From: Paraburkholderia sp. Ac-20340
GTDB taxonomy: Bacteria; Pseudomonadota; Gammaproteobacteria; Burkholderiales; Burkholderiaceae
Length of the DNA stretch: 64,000 nucleotides
Assembly (NCBI RefSeq): GCF_017104965.1
Contig: NZ_JAAGPR010000029.1
Span: 46,848 to 110,847, forward strand
Direction of reading: 5' to 3'
Position 1 is the stretch's first letter. The number at the start of each line of letters is the position of its first letter. Shown here in pieces: positions 16,411 to 25,431 of the stretch. The position numbers and the translations under genes were made by a program. The notes under the pieces were generated by a model that had not been told where the DNA came from, ran no database searches, and worked only from the letters and a program-made list of their open reading frames with translations.

Positions 16411-17391
16411 CTAGCTTAACGAATTCGTATCCTGCGCCGCCGGGCTGTACACCTCGGCGCTCACGGTCCGCAGCGCTTCGATCATCACTTCGGCGGCGGG
16501 CGACAGCAGCTTGTCGGCGCGCGTGATGATGCCGAAGTCGTCCATCTGGCAATCCATCGGCAGCGGCAGGATCGCCACCATGCCGTGCGCCGCGTAGTAG
16601 CGCGCGACGTCGCCGGTCAGCACGGCGATCATGTCGCTTTGCTCCAGCACGCGCGTGATAAAGAGCAGCGCGGGCGTTTCCACCACGTTCGACGGCGGCG
16701 CAAGACTCGCGCGCTGGAACATCAATTCGAAACGATGGCGCAGTACGCTGGCCACCGGCGGCACGACCCAGGTGGCGCGGGCGACATCCGCGAGCGCGAG
16801 CGGCCTGGCCGGCGCCTGCGCGAGCAGCGGATGCCCCGGCCGCACGACCGCGCACACCGGCTCGCCGGTGAGCGGTTCGTAACGCAGCGCGAGTTTGTCG
16901 TGTTCGGCGGAAAGGCGCCCGAGCACCACGTCGAGTTTGTCCTGCGCCAGATGTTCGAGCAGCACGTTGCTGGCGTCGATCTGCACGGCAATGCGCATGT
17001 TCGCATGCGTGCGCTTGACGGCCGCCACGGCGGCCGGCAGCACGCGCACGCCAGGCGAGGTGATCGCGCCCACCGCCACATGCCCGAGCCGCCCGGCCTT
17101 GAGCGCAGTCAGTTCTTCCTGCGCCTGGTCGAGACTGCCGAGCACCGCGCGCGCGTGGCGGATCAGCGCGTCGCCGTAGAGCGTGGGCTTCATGCCGCGC
17201 GGCATGCGCTCGAACAGCACGGCGTCGAGCATCTCTTCGAGCTCGCGCAGCAGCTTCGAGGCGGCCGGCTGCGTCATGTTCAGCGCCGCCGCCGCGCGAT
17301 GAATATTGCCTTCTTCCGCGAGCGCGACCACGAGCAGCAACTGCCGCGTCTTGAGCCGCGTGCGCACATACCAGGGGCTTGTCTCCAGCAT
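16411..17391 (-). CDS. LysR-family regulator of the L-arabinose catabolic operon
   Basis: This 326-residue LysR regulator belongs to the GbpR/GalR-like group that controls sugar-acid and arabinose/galactose pathways in Azospirillum and Rhizobiales. The helix-turn-helix is NIHRAAAALNMTQPAASKLLREL (about 29-51) and the effector domain holds GVRVLPAAV and VLGRLSAEHDKLALRYEPL. It diverges from the arabonate dehydratase gene at 17530, with a 14-base perfect palindrome between. The position makes it the likely regulator of the forward arabinose operon, presumably responding to arabinose or a pathway intermediate. Regulation of the distant ytf and frc-like operons by it is possible but unsupported. 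Confidence 0.85.
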   Translation of the reverse strand: MLETSPWYVRTRLKTRQLLLVVALAEEGNIHRAAAALNMTQPAASKLLRELEEMLDAVLFERMPRGMKPTLYGDALIRHARAVLGSLDQAQEELTALKAGRLGHVAVGAITSPGVRVLPAAVAAVKRTHANMRIAVQIDASNVLLEHLAQDKLDVVLGRLSAEHDKLALRYEPLTGEPVCAVVRPGHPLLAQAPARPLALADVARATWVVPPVASVLRHRFELMFQRASLAPPSNVVETPALLFITRVLEQSDMIAVLTGDVARYYAAHGMVAILPLPMDCQMDDFGIITRADKLLSPAAEVMIEALRTVSAEVYSPAAQDTNSLS

Positions 17392-17440
17392 GGCCGAACC
17401 CGATTTCCCAAATAGTTCTAAGCGTTTATACCAATGCCGA

Positions 17441-17454
17441 TTTCGATATCGAAA
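17441..17454. promoter_or_regulatory. 14-base palindrome, candidate LysR operator for the arabinose operon
   Basis: TTTCGATATCGAAA is a perfect palindrome midway between the LysR gene start (17391) and the dehydratase start (17530). It fits the location and symmetry of a LysR recognition site that serves both divergent promoters. I did not find a second exact copy at the 38 kb dehydratase promoter. Confidence 0.6.
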
Positions 17455-17529
17455 CCGTCGTTTTTTTCATTAGAAGGTTATCAGAGTTCTCCTTAAACTA
17501 GGCAAACATTCAGTCCACCAGACCAGACG

Positions 17530-19281
17530 ATGTCGGCAACGAAACCTAAACTGCGCTCCCAACAGTGGTTCGGCACCACGGACAAAAACGGCTTCATGTA
17601 TCGAAGCTGGATGAAGAATCAGGGCATTCCCGATCACGAGTTCGATGGCCGCCCGGTCATCGGCATCTGCAATACGTGGTCGGAACTCACGCCCTGCAAC
17701 GCACACTTCCGCAAGCTCGCGGAACACGTCAAGCGCGGCATCTACGAGGCGGGCGGTTTCCCGGTCGAATTCCCGGTGTTCTCGAACGGCGAATCCAATC
17801 TGCGCCCCTCGGCGATGCTCACGCGCAATCTCGCGTCGATGGACGTGGAAGAGGCGATTCGCGGCAATCCGATCGACGCCGTCGTGCTGCTGTGCGGCTG
17901 CGACAAGACCACGCCCGCGCTGCTGATGGGCGCGGCGAGCGTCGATGTGCCCGCCATCGTCGTGACCGGCGGGCCGATGCTCAACGGCAAGCTCGAAGGC
18001 AAGGACATCGGTTCGGGCACGGCCGTGTGGCGTCTGCACGAATCGCTCAAGGCGGGCGAGATCGATCTGCATCATTTCCTCGCGGCCGAAGGCGGCATGT
18101 CGCGCTCGGCGGGCACCTGCAACACCATGGGCACGGCGTCGACGATGGCCTGCATGGCCGAATCGCTGGGCGTTTCGCTGCCGCACAACGCGGCGATTCC
18201 GGCTGTCGATGCGCGCCGCTACGTGCTCGCGCATATGTCGGGCATGCGCATCGTGCAGATGGCGCTCGAAGACCTGAAGCTGTCGAAGATCCTCACGCGC
18301 GAAGCGTTCGAGAACGCAATCCGCACCAATGCGGCGATCGGCGGTTCGACCAACGCGGTGATTCACCTGAAGGCGATCGCGGGCCGTCTTGGCGTGCCGC
18401 TCGAACTCGAAGACTGGCAGCGCATTGGCCGCAGCACGCCGACCATCGTCGATCTGCAGCCGTCGGGCCGCTTCCTGATGGAAGAGTTCTATTACGCGGG
18501 CGGTCTGCCAGCGGTGCTGCGCCGTCTGGGCGAAGCGAATCTGCTGCCGCACCCGGACGCGCTCACCGTAAACGGCAAGTCCATCTGGGACAACGTGCGC
18601 GAAGCGCCGAACTACAACGACGAAGTGATTCGCCAGATCGACAACCCGCTGATCGCGGACGGCGGCATCTGCATCCTGCGCGGCAATCTTGCGCCGCGCG
18701 GCGCGGTGCTCAAGCCCTCGGCGGCCACGCCTGAATTGCTCAAGCATCGCGGCCGCGCCGTGGTGTTCGAGAATTTCGATCACTACAAGGCGACCATCGG
18801 CGACGAATCGCTCGACGTCGATAAAGACTCGATCCTCGTGATGAAGAACTGCGGCCCGCGCGGTTATCCGGGCATGGCCGAAGTCGGCAATATGGGCCTG
18901 CCGCCCAAGCTGCTGCGCCAGGGCGTGAAGGACATGGTGCGGATTTCCGATGCGCGCATGAGCGGCACGGCTTACGGCACGGTGGTGCTGCACGTCGCGC
19001 CGGAAGCGGCGGCGGGCGGCCCGCTGGCGGCCGTGCGCAACGGCGACTGGATCGAACTCGATTGCGACAGCGGCCGCCTGCATCTGGAAATCAGTGACGA
19101 GGAACTGCAGCGCCGCTTGAGCGATGTCGATCCGGCTGCCGCGCCTGGCGTGGCGGAGCAACTCGGCAAGGGCGGCTACGCGCGCCTGTATGTCGATCAC
19201 GTGCTGCAAGCCGATGAAGGCTGCGACCTGGACTTCCTCGTCGGCAAGCGCGGGTCCGATGTGCCGCGCCACTCGCACTGA
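17530..19281 (+). CDS. araC: L-arabonate dehydratase (IlvD/Edd family), copy 1
   Basis: This 583-residue [2Fe-2S] enzyme removes water from L-arabonate to give L-2-keto-3-deoxyarabonate, the third step of the non-phosphorylative arabinose pathway. The symbol follows Azospirillum usage and is not the E. coli regulator. Cluster cysteines are C56 (ELTPCNAHF), C124 (GCDKTTP) and C197 (AGTCNTMG), in the same spacing as the Rhizobium L-arabinonate dehydratase. The C-terminal part has MSGTAYGTVVLHV with the catalytic serine loop, and the end PRHSH. It is the first gene of the forward operon, divergent from the LysR gene. A very similar copy lies at 38129. Dehydration of D-fuconate or D-galactonate is also possible for this subgroup. 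Confidence 0.9.
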   Translation: MSATKPKLRSQQWFGTTDKNGFMYRSWMKNQGIPDHEFDGRPVIGICNTWSELTPCNAHFRKLAEHVKRGIYEAGGFPVEFPVFSNGESNLRPSAMLTRNLASMDVEEAIRGNPIDAVVLLCGCDKTTPALLMGAASVDVPAIVVTGGPMLNGKLEGKDIGSGTAVWRLHESLKAGEIDLHHFLAAEGGMSRSAGTCNTMGTASTMACMAESLGVSLPHNAAIPAVDARRYVLAHMSGMRIVQMALEDLKLSKILTREAFENAIRTNAAIGGSTNAVIHLKAIAGRLGVPLELEDWQRIGRSTPTIVDLQPSGRFLMEEFYYAGGLPAVLRRLGEANLLPHPDALTVNGKSIWDNVREAPNYNDEVIRQIDNPLIADGGICILRGNLAPRGAVLKPSAATPELLKHRGRAVVFENFDHYKATIGDESLDVDKDSILVMKNCGPRGYPGMAEVGNMGLPPKLLRQGVKDMVRISDARMSGTAYGTVVLHVAPEAAAGGPLAAVRNGDWIELDCDSGRLHLEISDEELQRRLSDVDPAAAPGVAEQLGKGGYARLYVDHVLQADEGCDLDFLVGKRGSDVPRHSH

Positions 19282-19328
19282 GCCCTGAGCATTCAGCATT
19301 GAGCTTTGACGTACGCAAGGATTTCAAC

Positions 19329-20933
19329 ATGACGATTGCACTCACGGGCGAACTGCTGATCGGCGCTCAGGCGAAACGCGGCGAAGGCCAGGCGTTTCAG
19401 TCGATCGATGCCGCCAGCCAGGACGCCATCGCGCAGCCGGTTTTCCACGGCGCGCTGCAAGGCGACGTCGATCAAGCCTGCGCGCTCGCCGATGAAGCGT
19501 TCGACACGTATCGCGCCTTGCCCGCCGAAACGCGCGCGCAGTTTCTCGACGATTGCGCTGCGCGTATCGAAGCGCTCGGCGATGCGCTGATCGAGCGCGC
19601 GATGTGCGAAAGCGGTCTGCCGCGTGCACGTCTCGAAGGCGAACGTGCGCGCACGGCGAATCAGCTGCGCATGTTCGCCACGCTCGTGCGTAGCGGCGAC
19701 GCGCTCGACGCGCGCATCGAACCCGCCTTGCCCGAGCGTCAGCCGCCGCGTACGGATCTGCGCTTCTGGCGCATTGGCGTGGGCCCGGTGGCGGTGTTCG
19801 GCGCGAGCAATTTCCCGCTGGCGTTTTCGGTGGCGGGCGGCGATACGGCTTCGGCGCTGGCTGCCGGTTGCCCGGTGGTCGTGAAGGCGCATGCCGCGCA
19901 TCCGGGCACCTCTGAACTCGTGGGCCGCGCGATCCAGCAAGCGGTTGCGGCGGCGGGCCTGCCTGAAGGCGTGTTCTCGCTGCTGTTCGATGCCGGTTAC
20001 GAAGTGGGCGCGGCGCTGGTGCAGCATCCGGCGATTCGCGCGGTGGGCTTTACCGGCTCGCGCGCGGGCGGTCTGACGCTGGTGAAACTCGCCGCGGCGC
20101 GCACCGAACCGATTCCCGTCTACGCCGAAATGAGCAGCGTGAATCCGAACCTGCTGCTGCCGGGCGCACTGGCCGCGCGTGGCGAAGCGCTGGCGCGTGA
20201 ATTCGCGGCATCGGCGACGCTCGGTTGCGGGCAGTTCTGCACCAACCCCGGCTTGATGCTGGGCCTCGCGGGCGCGGAATTCGACGCCTTCGCCGCGCAT
20301 GCCGCGCGCGAATTCAGCGCGGCGAATGCGGGCGTGATGTTGACGCCGGGCATCCTGAGCGCTTATGAGCGCGGCGTGAATCGCCTTGCCCAGCACGCCA
20401 GCGTGACTACGCTCGCGCGCGGCGCGGCGGCGCCCGGACGCGCACAAAGCGCGCTGTTCAAGGTCGACGCGCGCGATCTGCTTGCTCACGCAACGATCGG
20501 CGAGGAAGTGTTCGGCCCGAGTAGCGTGCTGGTGGAATGCGCGGACGAAAGCGAGTTGCGTGCGGTGCTGCGCGGCATCGAAGGTCAGTTGACGATCACG
20601 CTCCACACCGAACCCGCCGATGCCGATCTCGTGCGCTCGCTCTTGCCGCTCATCGAGCGCAAGGCGGGCCGCGTGCTGGCGAACGGTTTCCCGACCGGCG
20701 TGGAAGTGTGCGATGCGATGGTGCATGGCGGCCCGTTCCCGGCGACGTCCGATGTGCGCAGCACGTCAGTGGGCACGGCGGCGATCGAGCGCTTTCTGCG
20801 GCCGGTCTGTTATCAGAATCTCGCCGACGGGCTGTTGCCCGAAGCGCTGCGCGACGCGAATCCGCTCGCGATCAACCGACGTATTGCGGGTAAATTCGCA
20901 GCAAAATTCACGGGCAAACCTGAGAGCACTTAA
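19329..20933 (+). CDS. araE: alpha-ketoglutarate semialdehyde dehydrogenase (2,5-dioxovalerate dehydrogenase)
   Basis: This 534-residue NADP+-preferring aldehyde dehydrogenase oxidises 2,5-dioxovalerate to alpha-ketoglutarate, the last step of the pathway, feeding the TCA cycle. Length above 500 is typical of this subgroup. The cofactor-binding stretch has VGPVAVFGASNFPLAFSV, the general base Glu sits in PVYAEMSSVNPN and the catalytic Cys in GCGQFCTNPG. ATG 19329 follows AAGGA at good spacing; the open frame continues ten codons upstream without a site. It is 47 bases after the dehydratase stop, in the same operon. The symbol follows Azospirillum usage (not the E. coli arabinose symporter). 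Confidence 0.88.
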   Translation: MTIALTGELLIGAQAKRGEGQAFQSIDAASQDAIAQPVFHGALQGDVDQACALADEAFDTYRALPAETRAQFLDDCAARIEALGDALIERAMCESGLPRARLEGERARTANQLRMFATLVRSGDALDARIEPALPERQPPRTDLRFWRIGVGPVAVFGASNFPLAFSVAGGDTASALAAGCPVVVKAHAAHPGTSELVGRAIQQAVAAAGLPEGVFSLLFDAGYEVGAALVQHPAIRAVGFTGSRAGGLTLVKLAAARTEPIPVYAEMSSVNPNLLLPGALAARGEALAREFAASATLGCGQFCTNPGLMLGLAGAEFDAFAAHAAREFSAANAGVMLTPGILSAYERGVNRLAQHASVTTLARGAAAPGRAQSALFKVDARDLLAHATIGEEVFGPSSVLVECADESELRAVLRGIEGQLTITLHTEPADADLVRSLLPLIERKAGRVLANGFPTGVEVCDAMVHGGPFPATSDVRSTSVGTAAIERFLRPVCYQNLADGLLPEALRDANPLAINRRIAGKFAAKFTGKPEST

Positions 20934-21055
20934 TAAACGCATCGACACAAGCGATAAACACAAGCGACGCAGTATCGTCCTCACACGCCGCCCACGAGAT
21001 CCGCGCTTAACGCGGACCGGCGGCACGCTGGAGCAACAGGAAGGAGACAGACAGG

Positions 21056-22411
21056 ATGACGAATTCGCAGGTGCTGCAATCCGGCAAGACCGAAGCGAGC
21101 GCGCCCCAGATGGGCGCGGAGGAAAAGCGTATCGTCGGCCATATCGCGCGGCGGCTCGTGCCGTTTCTCGCGCTGATCTATGTAGTGGCCTATGTCGATC
21201 GCACGGTGGTGGGTTTCGCGAAGCTGCATATGAACGCGGCCGTGGGCCTGAGCGATGCGGCCTATGGCATGGGCGCAGGGCTGTTCTTTATCGGCTATTT
21301 TCTCTGCGAAGTGCCGAGCAATCTCGCGCTGGCGCGCTTCGGCGCACGGGTGTGGTTCGCGCGCATTCTGTTCACGTGGGGCGCGATTACGATGGCGATG
21401 GCCTTCGTCAGCGGTCCGAAGAGTTTTTATGTGTTGCGCTTTTTGCTGGGCGCAGCCGAAGCCGGGCTCTATCCCGGCATTCTGTTTTTCCTCACGCACT
21501 GGTTTCCGCTGCGCCATCGCGCGCGCGTGATTGGTTTGCTGGTGCTCGCGCAGCCGATTGCCGGCATCGTCACCGGCCCGATTGCGGGTGCGCTGCTGGA
21601 AACCCACGGCTTTTTCGGGCTCTCGAACTGGCAGACGCTTTTTGTCGCGAGCGGCTTGCCTGCCGTGCTGCTGTGCATTCCGACGCTGCGTCTGCTGCCC
21701 GAGTCGCCCGCGCATGCACGCTGGCTCGATGTGCCGTCGCGCCGCTGGATCGAACGCGAACTGGCCGCCGACAAGCGCAGCTACTCACTCGATTCGCATC
21801 GCAATCCGTTCAGCGCGTTGAAAGACCGCCGTGTCTTGCTGCTCGCGCTGCTGTTTCTGCCGTTTCCGCTGTGCATCTACGGTTTGTCACTGTGGTTGCC
21901 TACCATTATCAAGGCGTTCGGCGTGAGCGATTCGACGGCGGGGCTGCTGTCCGCGGTGCCGTATCTGTTCGCGGTCGTCGGCCTGTTGATCGTGCCGCGT
22001 CATTCGGATAAACGCCGCGAGCGCTACGGACATATCGTGGTGGTCTCCAGCGTAGCCGCCTTGACGATGGCCGCGAGCGCGTGGGTGCATTCGCCGGTGC
22101 TGCAACTGCTGTTCATCAGCCTGACGGCATTTTCGATCTACTCGATCCAGGCCGTGGTCTGGGCGCTGCCGGGTGAATTCCTGAGCGGCACCAGCGCCGC
22201 CGTGGGGATCGCGATGATCAACTCGCTCGCGAATCTGGGCGGTTATCTCGGGCCTTACGGTGTCGGGCTCATCAAGGACGCGACGGGCAGCCTCGCGGCC
22301 GGACTGTATTTTCTCGCGGCCACGCTGGTGATCGCGGTGCTCGCCACCTTCGCGGTGCGCGCCGCGCTGCGCACGCCAGCCACCTCTACTGAAGCAGGAT
22401 TGACGACATGA
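21056..22411 (+). CDS. MFS transporter, anion:cation symporter (sugar-acid carrier type)
   Basis: This 451-residue 12-helix carrier belongs to the ACS (anion:cation symporter) branch of the MFS, which includes galactonate, glucarate, tartrate and phthalate importers. The first helix carries FLALIYVVAYVDRTVVGFAK, a family signature, followed by GAGLFFIGYFLCEVPSN and later GAAEAGLYPGILFFLTHWFP. A strong AAGGAGA lies before ATG 21056. Its stop overlaps the start of the next gene by ATGA. In this operon L-arabonate or another sugar acid is the reasonable cargo. The 120-base gap before it contains a short TCCGCG-CTTAA-CGCGGA hairpin (21000-21016) that may set lower expression of the distal genes. 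Confidence 0.85.
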   Translation: MTNSQVLQSGKTEASAPQMGAEEKRIVGHIARRLVPFLALIYVVAYVDRTVVGFAKLHMNAAVGLSDAAYGMGAGLFFIGYFLCEVPSNLALARFGARVWFARILFTWGAITMAMAFVSGPKSFYVLRFLLGAAEAGLYPGILFFLTHWFPLRHRARVIGLLVLAQPIAGIVTGPIAGALLETHGFFGLSNWQTLFVASGLPAVLLCIPTLRLLPESPAHARWLDVPSRRWIERELAADKRSYSLDSHRNPFSALKDRRVLLLALLFLPFPLCIYGLSLWLPTIIKAFGVSDSTAGLLSAVPYLFAVVGLLIVPRHSDKRRERYGHIVVVSSVAALTMAASAWVHSPVLQLLFISLTAFSIYSIQAVVWALPGEFLSGTSAAVGIAMINSLANLGGYLGPYGVGLIKDATGSLAAGLYFLAATLVIAVLATFAVRAALRTPATSTEAGLTT

Positions 22412-23337
22412 CGACCAGCAGCACGCCCCGCTACCGGGGCATCTTCCCGGTGGTGCCCACCACCTTCACCGCAAGCGGCGAACTCGACCTGGCCAGCCAG
22501 AAGCGCGCGGTCGATTTCATGATCGACGCGGGCGTCAACGGCCTGTGCATTCTCGCCAACTTCTCCGAGCAGTTCTCGCTCTCCGACGACGAACGCGAAC
22601 TCATCACCCGCACCGTGCTCGAACACGTGGCGGGCCGCGTGCCGGTGATCGTCACGACCACGCATTACGGCTCGAACGTGTGCGCCGCGCGCAGCAAGCG
22701 CGCGCAGGAGCAGGGCGCGGCGATGGTGATGGTGATGCCGCCGTATCACGGCGCCACCTTCCGCGTGCCCGAAGCGCAGATCTACGAGTTCTACGCGCGC
22801 GTGTCCGACGCCATCGACATTCCGATCATGATTCAGGATGCGCCCGCGAGCGGCACGGTGTTGTCCGCGCCGTTTCTTGCGCGCATGGCTCGCGAGATCG
22901 AGCAGGTGTCGTACTTCAAGATCGAAACGCCGGGCGCGGCCAACAAGCTGCGCGAGTTGATCCGCCTTGCAGGCGACGCGGCCGAAGGCCCGTGGGACGG
23001 CGAAGAAGGCATCACGCTGCTGGCGGATCTGCACGCCGGCGCGACCGGTTCGATGACAGGCGGCGGCTTCCCCGACGGCATCCGTCCGATCCTCGACGCC
23101 TGGCACGCAGGCCGCGCGGATGACGCCTTCACGCTCTACCAGAAGTGGCTGCCGCTGATCAATCATGAGAACCGTCAGGCCGGTTTGCTGGCCTGCAAGG
23201 CGCTGATGAAGGAAGGCGGCGTGATCGACTGCGAACTGCCGCGCCATCCGCTGCCCGCCATGCATCCGGAAACGCGCGCCGAACTCATTGCGATTGCGCG
23301 ACGTCTCGACCCGCTCGTGCTGCGGTGGGGCAAATAA
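22408..23337 (+). CDS. araD: L-2-keto-3-deoxyarabonate dehydratase (DapA/DHDPS superfamily)
   Basis: This 309-residue lyase converts L-2-keto-3-deoxyarabonate to alpha-ketoglutarate semialdehyde by Schiff-base chemistry. It matches the Azospirillum brasilense enzyme almost along its full length: RGIFPVVPTTF, SQKRAVDFMIDAG, LCILANFSEQF, MPPYHGATFRVPEAQI with the active-site Tyr, and YFKIETPGAANKLREL with the Schiff-base Lys. The start ATG overlaps the MFS stop as ATGA, so the two are translationally coupled. This enzyme, and not an aldolase, defines the route as leading to alpha-ketoglutarate. The symbol follows Azospirillum usage and is not ribulose-phosphate epimerase. Confidence 0.94.
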   Translation: MTTSSTPRYRGIFPVVPTTFTASGELDLASQKRAVDFMIDAGVNGLCILANFSEQFSLSDDERELITRTVLEHVAGRVPVIVTTTHYGSNVCAARSKRAQEQGAAMVMVMPPYHGATFRVPEAQIYEFYARVSDAIDIPIMIQDAPASGTVLSAPFLARMAREIEQVSYFKIETPGAANKLRELIRLAGDAAEGPWDGEEGITLLADLHAGATGSMTGGGFPDGIRPILDAWHAGRADDAFTLYQKWLPLINHENRQAGLLACKALMKEGGVIDCELPRHPLPAMHPETRAELIAIARRLDPLVLRWGK

Positions 23338-23398
23338 GTCGTTCGGCATCCATAACAATAATTGCCTGGTTTCTGCTGGATAAGGATTGGAGATCGTC

Positions 23399-24328
23399 AT
23401 GAATGCGTCGTATACGTTGGCCATCGTCGGTGTCGGCAAGATTGCGCGCGACCAGCATCTGCCTGCCATCGCGGGCAATCCCGGCTTCGATCTGGTCGCG
23501 GCCGCGAGCCGCAACGCGCAGGTCGAAGGCGTGCGCAATTACAGCGATGTCGATGCCTTGCTCGCCGCCGAACACGACCTCGATGCCGTGTCGCTGTGCG
23601 CGCCGCCGCAGGTGCGTTACGCGCAGGCACGCGCGGCGCTCGAAGCAGGCAAGCACGTGATGCTCGAAAAGCCGCCGGGCGCGAGCGTGAGCGAAGTGGA
23701 AGCGCTGCGCGAACTCGCGAAGCAACACAAGCGCACGCTGTTCGCCACCTGGCATTCGCGCTGCGCGAGCGCGGTCGAACCGGCGCGCGCGTGGCTCGCG
23801 CAGCGCACGCTGCGTGCCGTGCATGTGCGCTGGAAGGAAGACGTGCGCCGCTGGCATCCGGGCCAGCAGTGGATCTGGGAACCGGGCGGCCTGGGCGTAT
23901 TCGATCCGGGCATCAACGCGCTGTCCATCGTCACGCGCATTCTGCCGCGCGAAGTGCTGCTGCGCGGCGCGACGCTGCATGTGCCGGGTGACTGCTCGAC
24001 GCCGATCGCCGCCGAACTCGATTGCATCGATACCGATGGCGTGCCCGTGCGCGCCGAATTCGACTGGCGTCATGGTCCGGTCGAGCAATGGGAAATCGAC
24101 GTGGAAACCACCGACGGCCTGCTGTCGATTTCCGAAGGCGGCAAGCGCCTGGCGATCAACGGCGATCCGGTCGAACTCGATGCGGAACGCGAATACGCGG
24201 CGCTTTACGAGCGTTTCCACTGGCTGATCGCGCACGGCACCGAGGATGTGGATGTGCGCCCGCTACGCCTGGTGGCGGACGCATTCCTGCTGGGCAAGCA
24301 TATCGAAGTCGAAGCATTCGGGCACTGA
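23399..24328 (+). CDS. araA: L-arabinose 1-dehydrogenase (NAD(P)+), Gfo/Idh/MocA family
   Basis: This 309-residue enzyme oxidises L-arabinose (and usually D-galactose) to the 1,4-lactone, the first step of the route. The Rossmann motif is VGVGKIARDQHLPAI, the family's EKPPG motif follows at about 95, and the long catalytic stretch RWHPGQQWIWEPGGLGVFDP and GINALSIVTRILPRE is essentially the same as in Azospirillum arabinose dehydrogenase. ATG 23399 is supported by GGAGATCGTC; four upstream codons in frame have no site. It precedes the AraFGH transporter genes in the same operon. No lactonase gene (SMP-30 type) follows, so hydrolysis of the lactone must be done elsewhere or spontaneously. Symbol in the Azospirillum sense, not isomerase. 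Confidence 0.93.
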   Translation: MNASYTLAIVGVGKIARDQHLPAIAGNPGFDLVAAASRNAQVEGVRNYSDVDALLAAEHDLDAVSLCAPPQVRYAQARAALEAGKHVMLEKPPGASVSEVEALRELAKQHKRTLFATWHSRCASAVEPARAWLAQRTLRAVHVRWKEDVRRWHPGQQWIWEPGGLGVFDPGINALSIVTRILPREVLLRGATLHVPGDCSTPIAAELDCIDTDGVPVRAEFDWRHGPVEQWEIDVETTDGLLSISEGGKRLAINGDPVELDAEREYAALYERFHWLIAHGTEDVDVRPLRLVADAFLLGKHIEVEAFGH

Positions 24329-24407
24329 TCGCGTAACGACATCATTCGCATGACGAACTAACTGGATACAACGCAGAAGCAACAACCACACCCAAGGAGA
24401 CAGAAGC

Positions 24408-25412
24408 ATGACCAGCACCATCCGCCGCTTTACCCTTCGCGCCGTGTTCGCGGCCCTGTGCGTCGCGCCGCTCGGCATGAATATCGCGGCGCACGCCGAT
24501 TCGCCCACCAAGATCGGCTTTCTCGTGAAGATGCCGGAACAGGCGTGGTTCATCAACGAACAGAAGGCCGCTACGGCGCTGGGCCAGAAGGAAAACTTCT
24601 CGGTCGTGAACATCGGCACGCCGGACGGCGAGAAGGTGCTGGCCGCGATCGATAACCTCGGCGCTCAAGGCGCGCAGGGCTTCGTGATCTGCGCCCCCGA
24701 CGTGCGTCTCGGACCGGCAATTCAGGCGCGCGCCAAGCGCTACAACATGAAGTTCGTGACGGTGGACGATCAGCTGGTCGATTCCTCGGGCAAGCCGCTC
24801 GCGAGCGTGCCGCATCTGGGCATGTCGGCGTTCAAGATCGGCAATCAGGTCGGCACGGCCATCGCCGACGAAATGAAGAAGCGCGGCTGGAAGCCGGAAG
24901 AAGTGGGCGCGCTGCGCATCACCGACTACGAACTGCCGACCGCCAAGCTGCGCACGGATGGCGCCACGGCTTCGCTGATCGCCGGCGGCTTCAAGAAGGA
25001 AAACATTTTCGACGCGCCGCAAAAGACCACCGACGACGAAGGCGGCTTCAACGCCGCTTCGCCGGTGCTCGCGCAGCATCCGAACATCAAGAAATGGGTG
25101 ATCTTCGCGCTCAACGAAGAAAGCGTGCTGGGCGCCGTGCGCGCAACGGAACAACTGCATCTGCCGGCTGCGGACGTGATCGGCGTGGGCATCAACGGTG
25201 CGGGCGAAGCGTTCGCCGAGTTCCAGAAGAAGGCGCCCACGGGCTTCTACGGCACCATCGCGGTGAGTTCGACCAACCACGGCAAGGACAGCGCGCAGAA
25301 CCTCGTCGAGTGGATTCGCGACGGCAAGCAGCCCGCCGCCGATACGCAGACCACCGGCAAGCTGATGACGCGCGACAACTGGACGGCTGTGCGTAGCGAG
25401 CTGGGTATCTAA
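24408..25412 (+). CDS. araF: AraF-type periplasmic L-arabinose-binding protein
   Basis: This 334-residue sugar-binding protein delivers L-arabinose (probably also galactose) to AraG/AraH. A signal peptide covers about 1-30 (ending IAAHADSP). The mature protein starts KIGFLVKMPEQAWFINEQ, the classic AraF opening, and contains KFVTVDDQLVDSSGKP and RITDYELPTAKLRTDGA. Length is normal. AAGGAGACAGAAGC before the ATG is a strong ribosome binding site, fitting the high expression needed for a periplasmic receptor. It is followed after 19 bases by araG. Confidence 0.93.
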   Translation: MTSTIRRFTLRAVFAALCVAPLGMNIAAHADSPTKIGFLVKMPEQAWFINEQKAATALGQKENFSVVNIGTPDGEKVLAAIDNLGAQGAQGFVICAPDVRLGPAIQARAKRYNMKFVTVDDQLVDSSGKPLASVPHLGMSAFKIGNQVGTAIADEMKKRGWKPEEVGALRITDYELPTAKLRTDGATASLIAGGFKKENIFDAPQKTTDDEGGFNAASPVLAQHPNIKKWVIFALNEESVLGAVRATEQLHLPAADVIGVGINGAGEAFAEFQKKAPTGFYGTIAVSSTNHGKDSAQNLVEWIRDGKQPAADTQTTGKLMTRDNWTAVRSELGI

Positions 25413-25431
25413 GTTCTGCTCAGGGAATGCA

